In this document: positions 15,391 through 21,462 of the stretch, one piece after another | Layout: every line of letters starts with the position of its first letter | Numbering within the stretch: the first letter of the stretch is position 1 | From: an uncultured Ruminococcus sp. | GTDB taxonomy: Bacteria > Bacillota > Clostridia > Oscillospirales > CAG-272 | Assembly (NCBI GenBank): GCA_902778205.1 | Contig: CACYWX010000009.1 | Coordinates: forward strand, 1 to 21,462 | DNA length: 21,462 nucleotides | Direction of reading: 5' to 3' | Translations under genes and position numbers: made by a program | The notes under the pieces: model-generated | Databases searched by the model: none | The model's input: the letters and a program-made list of their open reading frames with translations, nothing else | Told to the model about the DNA's origin: nothing

Positions 15391-16485
15391 ATGAAACTGG
15401 AAGGAGAGGTCCGGATCCCCTCCGGCTGCGCCATCGCCGCGGTGATCGACCGGGACGGCGGGATGATCCCCGGGAACCTCACGGCCGAGGCCATGCGTCC
15501 CATGCACGAGCGGTCCAACGGTCTGGGCGGCGGATTCGCGGGCTACGGGATCTACCCCGACTATAAGGATTTCTACGCCCTGCACTTCTTTTTCGACGAC
15601 AGGGCGGCGCGGAAGGACTGCGAAGTCTTTTTAAAGGAACGCTTCGAGATCGTGAAGTCCGAGATCATCCCGACGCGGAAAATCCCCTCCGTGACGGACG
15701 AGCCGGTGATCTGGCGGTATTTCGTCGATCCGCTGAAATCCGTCCTCGCGGCGGAGCAGGTCGACGAGCGGGAGTTCGTGGTGCGCACGGTCACGAAAAT
15801 CAACACGGAGCGGCGGGGCGGATACGTCTTCTCCTCCGGGAAGAACATGGGCGCCTTCAAGGCCGTGGGCTATCCCGAGGACGTGGCGGACTTCTACCGC
15901 CTGGAGGAATACGCCGGGTACGCCTGGTGTGCCCATGGGCGGTATCCCACGAACACCCCCGGCTGGTGGGGCGGCGCGCATCCCTTCACGCTCCTGGACT
16001 GGTCGGTGGTCCACAACGGGGAGATCTCCTCCTACGACGCCAACCGCCGCTGGATCGAGATGTTCGGCTACAAGTGCACCCTGCAGACCGACACGGAGGT
16101 CATCACCTATATCATGGACTATCTGCTCCGCCGTCAGGGACTGACCCTCGAGGAAGCGGCGTCCGTCGTGGCGGCTCCGTTCTGGTCGTCCATCGAAGGG
16201 GAAGCCGATCAGGAAAAGCGCGAAACGCTCACGTATCTGCGGACGGTGTTCCCTTCCCTGCTCGTCACCGGGCCGTTCTCCATCATCCTGGGATTTGACG
16301 GTGGGCTGATGGCCCTGAACGACCGGCTGAAGCTGCGGTCCATGGTGGTGGGAGAGCACGGCTCCCGGGTGTACATCGCCAGCGAGGAGGCCGCGATCCG
16401 CGCCATGGATCCGGAAGCCGGGCGGATCCGCTATCCCGCGGGAGGCGAGCCCGTGATCGTGAGAGTGAAGGGAGGCGAGGAATAA
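15391..16485 (+). CDS. Glutamate synthase, stand-alone glutamine amidotransferase domain
   Basis: This 364-residue class II (Ntn) amidotransferase corresponds to the N-terminal domain of glutamate synthase alpha subunits, encoded separately as in archaeal and many clostridial systems. It should release ammonia from glutamine for the FMN domain encoded next. The nucleophile is probably Cys13 in IPSGCAIAAVIDRDGG, so a 12-residue propeptide would have to be removed, unlike AsnB. Other family stretches are ERSNGLGGGFAGYGIYP, CAHGRYPTNTPGWWGGAHPF and VVHNGEISSYDANRRW, which includes the glutamine-binding residues. The start has GGAGGAAG upstream. Its stop overlaps the next ATG by one base (TAATG), implying coupled, equimolar translation. 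Confidence 0.92.
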   Translation: MKLEGEVRIPSGCAIAAVIDRDGGMIPGNLTAEAMRPMHERSNGLGGGFAGYGIYPDYKDFYALHFFFDDRAARKDCEVFLKERFEIVKSEIIPTRKIPSVTDEPVIWRYFVDPLKSVLAAEQVDEREFVVRTVTKINTERRGGYVFSSGKNMGAFKAVGYPEDVADFYRLEEYAGYAWCAHGRYPTNTPGWWGGAHPFTLLDWSVVHNGEISSYDANRRWIEMFGYKCTLQTDTEVITYIMDYLLRRQGLTLEEAASVVAAPFWSSIEGEADQEKRETLTYLRTVFPSLLVTGPFSIILGFDGGLMALNDRLKLRSMVVGEHGSRVYIASEEAAIRAMDPEAGRIRYPAGGEPVIVRVKGGEE

Positions 16486-17990
16486 TGTCCGTCGAATACT
16501 TTCAGCCGGAATTTGAGGTCGTGCGGAACGAGACCCGCTGCATCGCCTGCCGTGTGTGCGAAAGACAGTGTGCCAACGAGGTGCACCGGTACGACGGGGA
16601 GCGCGGGCTCATGCTCTCGGACGAGACGAGGTGCGTGGACTGTCAGCGGTGCGTGTCCCTCTGTCCCACAAGGGCGCTGAAGATCGTAAAGAACCCCAAT
16701 ACCTTCCGGGAAAACGCCAACTGGCAGAGCTCCTCCATTAAGGAAATCTGCAAGCAGGCATCCTCGGGCGGGGTACTCCTCTCCTCCATGGGCAATCCGA
16801 ATCCGCTCCCGGTCTACTGGGACAAGATGCTTGTGAACGCCTCGCAGGTGACCAATCCCCCCATTGATCCGCTGAGGGAGCCCATGGAGACCCGGGTCTT
16901 TCTCGGAAAAAAGCCGGACAGAATCACCAGACGGCCGGACGGCTCCCTCGACACGACCCTTCCCCCGCAGATCGAGCTGTCCATGCCCGTGATGTTCTCC
17001 GCCATGAGCTACGGATCCATCTCCTACAACGCCCACGCCTCCCTGGCCCGGGCGGCGGAGAAGCTGGGGATCCTGTACAACACCGGCGAGGGCGGGCTCC
17101 ACGAGGATTTTTACCGGTACGGAGCGAACACCGTGGTTCAGGTGGCGTCCGGGCGGTTCGGGGTGCATGAGGACTATCTGAACGCGGGGGCAGCCATCGA
17201 GATCAAGATGGGACAGGGCGCGAAGCCCGGGATCGGAGGACACCTGCCCGGGGCGAAGATCGTGGGGGACGTGAGCCGGACGCGCATGATCCCCGAGGGC
17301 TCCGACGCCATCTCCCCGGCGCCTCACCACGACATCTACTCCATCGAGGATCTGAGACAGCTGGTCCTGTCCCTCAAGGAGGCGACGGCTTATAAAAAAC
17401 CGGTGATCGTCAAGGTCGCTGCTGTCCACAACATCGCCGCCATCGCCTCGGGAATCGCCCGCTCCGGCGCGGACATCATCGCCATTGACGGCTTCCGGGG
17501 CGGTACGGGCGCGGCTCCCACGAGGATCCGGGACAACGTGGGCATCCCCGTCGAGCTGGCCCTGGCCTCCGTGGACAAACGTCTGCGGGACGAGGGGATC
17601 CGGGGTGACGTCTCGCTCGTCGTCGGGGGCAGCATCCGTTCCGCGGCGGACGTGGTGAAGGCCGTCGCCCTCGGCGCGGACGCCTGCTATATCGCCACGG
17701 CTGCTCTGATCGCCATGGGCTGTCATCTCTGCCGCACCTGCCAGACCGGACGGTGTAACTGGGGCATCGCCACTCAGCGGCCGGAGCTGGTGAAGCGGCT
17801 CAACCCGGACGTGGGCGCGGAACGCCTTGTGAACCTCATGACGGCCTGGCGGCACGAGATCATGGAGCTTATGGGCGGCATGGGGATCAACTCGGTGGAG
17901 GCCCTGCGCGGCAACCGGCTCATGCTCCGCGGCGTCGGCCTGACGGAAAAGGAGCTTGAGATCCTCGGGATCGCCCATGCGGGGGAGTGA
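16485..17990 (+). CDS. gltB: Glutamate synthase, ferredoxin and FMN synthase domain
   Basis: This 501-residue catalytic subunit reductively aminates 2-oxoglutarate. The N-terminus holds two 4Fe-4S motifs, CIACRVCERQC (Cys19, 22, 25, 29) and CVDCQRCVSLCP (Cys50, 53, 56, 60). An FMN TIM barrel follows with MFSAMSYGSISYNA, NTGEGGLHEDF, KPGIGGHLPG, and DGFRGGTGAAPTRIRDNVGIP. Near the C-terminus Cys413, Cys419 and Cys424, spaced C-x5-C-x4-C before WGIATQ, match the 3Fe-4S site of glutamate synthases. The amidotransferase and GXGXG domains are absent but encoded in the same operon, so the holoenzyme must assemble from separate chains. The built-in ferredoxin motifs are typical of the archaeal-type enzyme. 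Confidence 0.95.
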   Translation: MSVEYFQPEFEVVRNETRCIACRVCERQCANEVHRYDGERGLMLSDETRCVDCQRCVSLCPTRALKIVKNPNTFRENANWQSSSIKEICKQASSGGVLLSSMGNPNPLPVYWDKMLVNASQVTNPPIDPLREPMETRVFLGKKPDRITRRPDGSLDTTLPPQIELSMPVMFSAMSYGSISYNAHASLARAAEKLGILYNTGEGGLHEDFYRYGANTVVQVASGRFGVHEDYLNAGAAIEIKMGQGAKPGIGGHLPGAKIVGDVSRTRMIPEGSDAISPAPHHDIYSIEDLRQLVLSLKEATAYKKPVIVKVAAVHNIAAIASGIARSGADIIAIDGFRGGTGAAPTRIRDNVGIPVELALASVDKRLRDEGIRGDVSLVVGGSIRSAADVVKAVALGADACYIATAALIAMGCHLCRTCQTGRCNWGIATQRPELVKRLNPDVGAERLVNLMTAWRHEIMELMGGMGINSVEALRGNRLMLRGVGLTEKELEILGIAHAGE

Positions 17991-17992
17991 AT

Positions 17993-18424
17993 ATGAAAAG
18001 AATTTATGTCAACGAAGAGTGGTGTCTCGGCTGCCATCTCTGCGAATACAACTGCGCCTTCGCCAATTCCGGCAGATCCGACATGGCGTCCGCGCTCAAG
18101 GGGAAGCCGATCTTCCCGCGCATCCACATCGAAGGGGACGAGCGCGCAACCTGGGCCGTCTCCTGCCGCCACTGCGCCGATCCGATCTGCGTGAAATGCT
18201 GTATCGCGGGAGCGCTCTCTCAGGGAGAAGACGGCGTGATCCGGATCGACAGGACCCGGTGCGTGGGCTGCTTTACCTGCGTCCTCGTCTGTCCCTTCGG
18301 CGCGCTGGCTCCGGCGGAGGACGGCGTGATGCAGAAATGCGAGCTGTGTCTTTCGAACGCTTGCGGAGAACCTGCGTGCGTGAAGGGCTGTCCCAACCGC
18401 GCGATCGTCTATGAGGAGAGGTAA
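17993..18424 (+). CDS. Multi-cluster 4Fe-4S ferredoxin-like electron carrier
   Basis: This 143-residue soluble iron-sulfur protein has 18 cysteines arranged as four cluster motifs: CLGCHLCEYNC, CRHCADPICVKCC, CVGCFTCVLVCP, and CELCLSNACGEPACVKGCP. The spacing resembles HycB/DmsB-type subunits that carry four clusters. Between synthase and flavoprotein genes it most likely relays electrons from the oxidoreductase encoded next to glutamate synthase. I chose ATG 17993 because GGGGAG ends 5 nt upstream; a GTG at 17987 would add two residues. It starts two bases after the upstream stop and ends five bases before the next gene. The electron-transfer role is inferred from position and motifs. Confidence 0.9.
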   Translation: MKRIYVNEEWCLGCHLCEYNCAFANSGRSDMASALKGKPIFPRIHIEGDERATWAVSCRHCADPICVKCCIAGALSQGEDGVIRIDRTRCVGCFTCVLVCPFGALAPAEDGVMQKCELCLSNACGEPACVKGCPNRAIVYEER

Positions 18425-18428
18425 GGGC

Positions 18429-19667
18429 ATGGAACACTATGTCATCATCGGCAACGGAACGGCGGCGGTCTCCTGTATCGAGGGAATCCGCTCGATCGAC
18501 GGGGAATCCCCGATCGCCGTGATCTCCGGCGAACGGTACCCCGCCTACTGCCGGCCGCTCATCTCCTACGCGCTGGAAGGAAAGGCAAGCCCCGGGAGCA
18601 TGAGCCAGCGTCCGGCGGATTTCTATGAGAAAAACGGATGTAAGGTCCTGTACGGCAAAAAGGCCGTCGGGATCGATCCGGAGAAGAAAACCGTGACGCT
18701 GGACGACGGGACCGGCCTGCCGTACACGAAGCTCTGCGTCGCGGCCGGCTCCTCTCCCTTCGTACCTCCCATGACGGGACTTGAAACGGTAGAAAAGAAG
18801 TTCTCCTTCATGACGCTGGACGACATGCTGGCCCTCGACGCCGCGGTCGGTGAGGACAGCCGGGTGCTGATCGTCGGGGCGGGGCTGATCGGACTGAAAT
18901 GCGCGGAAGGGCTGGCGGAGCGCGTCGGGTCCCTCACGGTCTGCGATCTCGCCCCGCGGGTCCTGTCCAGCATCCTCGACGAGGAGGGCGCGGCCCTGAT
19001 GCAGGAAAAGCTGGAGGAACACGGGATCTCCTTCCTGCTGGGCGACACGGCGGACCGGTTCGAGAAGAGCCGCGCCGTGATGAAGAGCGGGAAAACGGTC
19101 GATTTCGACATCCTTGTCCTGGCGGTCGGCGTACGCGCGAACACCGCCCTTGTAAAGGACATCGGCGGTGCGGTAAACCGCGGGATCGTCGTGGACTCCC
19201 GCATGCGGACGAGCATTCCGGATGTTTACGCCGCCGGAGACTGCGCGGAAGGGTTTGACAACTCAACGGGAACAAGCCGCGTGCTTGCCATCCTGCCGAA
19301 CGCCCGGCTTCAGGGAGAATGTGCCGGAGTCAACATGGCGGGCGGAGAGCGGACGTTTGAAAACGCCGTTCCCCTCAACGCGGTCGGCTTCTTCGGCCTG
19401 CACAGCCTGACCGCGGGATCGGCTCCCGAGGGATGCGAGATCTGGGAGGAGCGCGGACCGGGACGGATCAGACGGCTCTGTACGAAGGACGGCTTTCTCA
19501 CGGGCTTTGCCCTCATCGGATGCGAAGAGCGGGCGGGAATCTACACCTCCCTGATCCGGGAGAGGATCCCGCTCGACACGCTCGATTTCGAGCTTCTGAA
19601 GCATTCGGCGACCACGGCGGCCTTCTCATACGGGGAACGGAGAAAAGAATTCGGAGGTGCCTCATGA
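18429..19667 (+). CDS. FAD/NAD(P)-dependent oxidoreductase of the glutamate synthase operon
   Basis: This 412-residue flavoprotein is of the class I pyridine-nucleotide-disulfide-like fold (nitrite reductase NirB N-terminus, NADH-rubredoxin reductase type). It has an FAD-binding GxGxxA motif at VIIGNGTAAVS (residues 5-15), a NAD(P)-binding motif VLIVGAGLIG (146-155), LVLAVGVRAN, and the second FAD motif DVYAAGDCAEG. No CxxxxC redox disulfide is evident. It probably oxidises NAD(P)H and reduces the ferredoxin encoded just upstream, taking the place of the usual GltD beta subunit. The start is ATG 18429, behind GGAGAGG. The longer frame from 18411 would add six residues and overlap the ferredoxin gene. 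Its stop overlaps the next start (ATGA). Specificity for NADH or NADPH cannot be read here. Confidence 0.9.
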   Translation: MEHYVIIGNGTAAVSCIEGIRSIDGESPIAVISGERYPAYCRPLISYALEGKASPGSMSQRPADFYEKNGCKVLYGKKAVGIDPEKKTVTLDDGTGLPYTKLCVAAGSSPFVPPMTGLETVEKKFSFMTLDDMLALDAAVGEDSRVLIVGAGLIGLKCAEGLAERVGSLTVCDLAPRVLSSILDEEGAALMQEKLEEHGISFLLGDTADRFEKSRAVMKSGKTVDFDILVLAVGVRANTALVKDIGGAVNRGIVVDSRMRTSIPDVYAAGDCAEGFDNSTGTSRVLAILPNARLQGECAGVNMAGGERTFENAVPLNAVGFFGLHSLTAGSAPEGCEIWEERGPGRIRRLCTKDGFLTGFALIGCEERAGIYTSLIRERIPLDTLDFELLKHSATTAAFSYGERRKEFGGAS

Positions 19668-20386
19668 AGACGCTTTACGCAAAGGATCCGGACCACCGGG
19701 CGCTGAACGAGGCGGTCCGGAGGGCGGGTGATTCCGTCCGGATCACGGGATGCCTCGGCCAGCGGTTCATCGGCGCGGGCATGAGCGGCATCCGCATCGA
19801 AATCGACGGGATCCCCGGCAACGCCCTGGGCGCGTATCTGAACGGCGCGGAGATCACGGTGGACGGAAACGCCCAGGACGCGGTGGGCGACACCATGAAC
19901 GGCGGACGGATCGTCGTTCACGGAAGCATCGGGGACGCGGCGGGATACGCCATGCGGGGCGGAGAAATCTTTGTCCGGGACGACGCCGGATACCGCGCCG
20001 GGATCCACATGAAGGAATACAGGGATAAGGTCCCCGTTCTGGTGATCGGCGGATGCGCGGGGAGCTTTCTCGGGGAGTATCAGGCGGGCGGCGTCATCCT
20101 TGTGCTGGGCCTGAACGCGGACGGAAGAAGGATCGTGGGGGACTTTCCCTGTACCGGCATGCACGGCGGACGGATGGTCCTGCGCGGGACGTGCGGCGGG
20201 ATCGTCCTTCCCCCGCAGGTCACGGCAAGGCCCGCGTCCCCGGAGGACATGGAGGCGTTCAGGCCGTATATCGAAGCCTACGCCGCCCTGTTCGGGAAGG
20301 AGGCCGGGGAGATCCTCGACTCACCCTTCACCGTGGTGACGCCGGACAGCGCGAATCCGTACCGCAGAATGTACGTGGAGAACTGA
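19664..20386 (+). CDS. Glutamate synthase, GXGXG (C-terminal) domain protein
   Basis: This 240-residue protein is homologous to the C-terminal right-handed beta-helix domain of glutamate synthase alpha subunits and to FwdC/FmdC of formylmethanofuran dehydrogenases. It shows the repeated GxxxG-type helix turns: GCLGQRFIGAGMSG, GIPGNALGAYLNGAEITVDGN, QDAVGDTMNGGRIVVHG, GDAAGYAMRGGEIFV. In the intact enzyme this domain is structural, holding the amidotransferase and synthase domains together around the ammonia tunnel, so here it is the likely scaffold for the split subunits. GGAGGTG precedes ATG 19664, which overlaps the preceding stop by four bases. A long upstream reading in the same frame (from 19433) is only a shadow of the oxidoreductase gene. 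Confidence 0.93.
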   Translation: MKTLYAKDPDHRALNEAVRRAGDSVRITGCLGQRFIGAGMSGIRIEIDGIPGNALGAYLNGAEITVDGNAQDAVGDTMNGGRIVVHGSIGDAAGYAMRGGEIFVRDDAGYRAGIHMKEYRDKVPVLVIGGCAGSFLGEYQAGGVILVLGLNADGRRIVGDFPCTGMHGGRMVLRGTCGGIVLPPQVTARPASPEDMEAFRPYIEAYAALFGKEAGEILDSPFTVVTPDSANPYRRMYVEN

Positions 20387-20398
20387 CAGGAGCGAATC

Positions 20399-21462
20399 AT
20401 GAATTACACAAAAGACGAGGTGCTGGAATACGTGCGGGAGGAGGACGTGAAGTTCATCCGCCTGGCCTTCTGCGACGTGTACGGACGGCAGAAGAACATT
20501 TCCATCATGCCCGACGAGCTGGAGCGGGCCTTCGACGGGGGGATCCCCTTTTATCCCTCCGCCGTCTGCGGTTTTGAAGGGGAATCCAGTCTGTCCCTGC
20601 GCCCCGATCCCGCGACGCTGTCGGTCCTTCCCTGGCGTCCGGAGCATGGCCGGGTGGTGCGGATGTATTCGACCGTGGCGCAGACGGACGGGACGCCCCA
20701 TCCCGCGGACACCCGGAGCCTGCTCCGAACGGCGGCGGCGGAAGCGGAGGAGGCGGGAATCTCCTTCCTTTTCGGCCTGCAGCAGACCTTTTACCTCTTC
20801 TGCACGGACGAGGACGGACGCCCCACGAAGATCCCCTACGACCGGGCGGGCTACATGGACATCGCGCCTGAGGACCGGGGGGAGAACATCCGGCGGGAGG
20901 TCTGCCTGACCCTGGAGCAGATGGGGATTCGCCCGGAGAGCTCCTGCCACGAGGAGGGTCCGGGACAGAATAAGATCGACTTCCGCTTCTCGGACGCCCT
21001 CTCCGCCGCGGACAACGCCATGACCTTCCAGACCGTGGTCCGGACCGCGGCACACCGCAACGGCCTCGCGGCGGATTTCTCCCCGAAGCCGCTGGACGGA
21101 GAGCCGGGGAACGGATGCCACGTCAACTACTCCGTGCGTTCCGAAAAGGACGGAAGCTCCCCGGAGGACGCCCTCGGAGCGGTGACCGCTGGGATCCTCT
21201 CCCGCCTCGACGCCATGACGGCCTTTCTCAATCCGACGGAGGACTCCTGCAGGCGCCTTACGGGCCGGGACAACAGCGCCGCCTGGTCGGGAAAGGACCG
21301 CACCCGCCTTGTCTGGATCCCAAAAGGGCGGAACCGGGCCGAGCTGCGCTCCCCGGATCCCGGCGCGAATCCCTATCTCGCCCTGACGCTCCTGATCCGG
21401 GCGGGACTGGAGGGATACAAAACCGGCGCGGTCCTGCCTCCCGAGGGAGAACCCCTTGACGG
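20399..21462 (+). CDS. Glutamine-synthetase-like protein with altered active site (partial)
   Basis: Open to the window edge; 354 codons are visible. The fold is that of type I glutamine synthetase: N-terminal VKFIRLAFCDVYGRQKNI, then SSCHEEGPGQNKIDFRF (181-197), FSPKPLDGEPGNGCH (227-241), and RAELRSPDPGANPYLAL (313-329). Several catalytic positions are changed. The GxExEF metal motif reads GLQQTF (Q128 and T130 in place of two Glu). Lys192 replaces the second Glu of the HHEVAPGQHE-type motif. Tyr52 replaces the Asp of FDGSS. Retained are Glu185, His241 and Glu315. AGGAG precedes the ATG, 12 bp after the GXGXG gene. It is probably the last or a late member of the glutamate synthase operon. 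It may be a regulatory pseudoenzyme, or a ligase with another substrate. Confidence 0.88.
   Translation, partial: MNYTKDEVLEYVREEDVKFIRLAFCDVYGRQKNISIMPDELERAFDGGIPFYPSAVCGFEGESSLSLRPDPATLSVLPWRPEHGRVVRMYSTVAQTDGTPHPADTRSLLRTAAAEAEEAGISFLFGLQQTFYLFCTDEDGRPTKIPYDRAGYMDIAPEDRGENIRREVCLTLEQMGIRPESSCHEEGPGQNKIDFRFSDALSAADNAMTFQTVVRTAAHRNGLAADFSPKPLDGEPGNGCHVNYSVRSEKDGSSPEDALGAVTAGILSRLDAMTAFLNPTEDSCRRLTGRDNSAAWSGKDRTRLVWIPKGRNRAELRSPDPGANPYLALTLLIRAGLEGYKTGAVLPPEGEPLD

Noticed and set aside
16431..17978. 515-codon open frame antisense to the FMN synthase gene
   Set aside because: Shadow frame. The plus strand encodes the two ferredoxin motifs, the FMN barrel and the 3Fe-4S cysteines.

Overview
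The window looks like the chromosome of a GC-rich, probably anaerobic member of the Clostridia (Bacillota). This is inferred from the gene families: an LL-diaminopimelate aminotransferase (DapL) lysine route, a type III glutamine synthetase, a glutamate synthase split into separate domains of the archaeal/clostridial type, a PurF with Fe-S cysteines and an N-terminal propeptide, and an ammonium channel fused to a P-II domain. I cannot assign a genus from sequence alone. There are no rRNA or tRNA genes, no CRISPR array and no transposase.

Layout. Bases 1-388 are non-coding and hold palindromes, an intrinsic terminator and a promoter. Bases 389-1212 are the wreck of a condensation/acyltransferase-like gene (frameshift, internal stop, lost C-terminus). 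Bases 1241-15009 are eight genes on the minus strand, read in transcript order glnN, amt::P-II, asnB, purF, carA, carB, dapF, dapL. Bases 15010-15390 are a divergent control region with two near-consensus sigma-70 promoters and structured leaders on both sides. Bases 15391-21462 are a plus-strand operon of tightly spaced or overlapping genes: the glutamate synthase amidotransferase domain, the ferredoxin/FMN synthase domain, a multi-cluster ferredoxin, an FAD/NAD(P) oxidoreductase, the GXGXG domain, and a glutamine-synthetase-like gene that runs off the window.

Together the two arms form a nitrogen-assimilation hub. Ammonium enters through Amt, GlnN makes glutamine, and split glutamate synthase turns glutamine plus 2-oxoglutarate into glutamate. 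AsnB, PurF and CarAB then spend glutamine nitrogen on asparagine, purines and carbamoyl phosphate, while DapF/DapL make meso-diaminopimelate and lysine. 

The least ordinary signals are four. (1) The last gene is a glutamine synthetase homologue that has lost several metal-binding and active-site acidic residues. (2) The element GCAAMGGCGT recurs at the 5' arm of hairpins in both divergent leaders, at nearly the same distance from each -10 box. (3) A palindrome-rich repeat of about 170-185 bp fills three successive intergenic gaps of the minus-strand cluster and supplies the last codons of purF. (4) The P-II domain fused to Amt lacks the T-loop tyrosine that is uridylylated in enteric P-II proteins.
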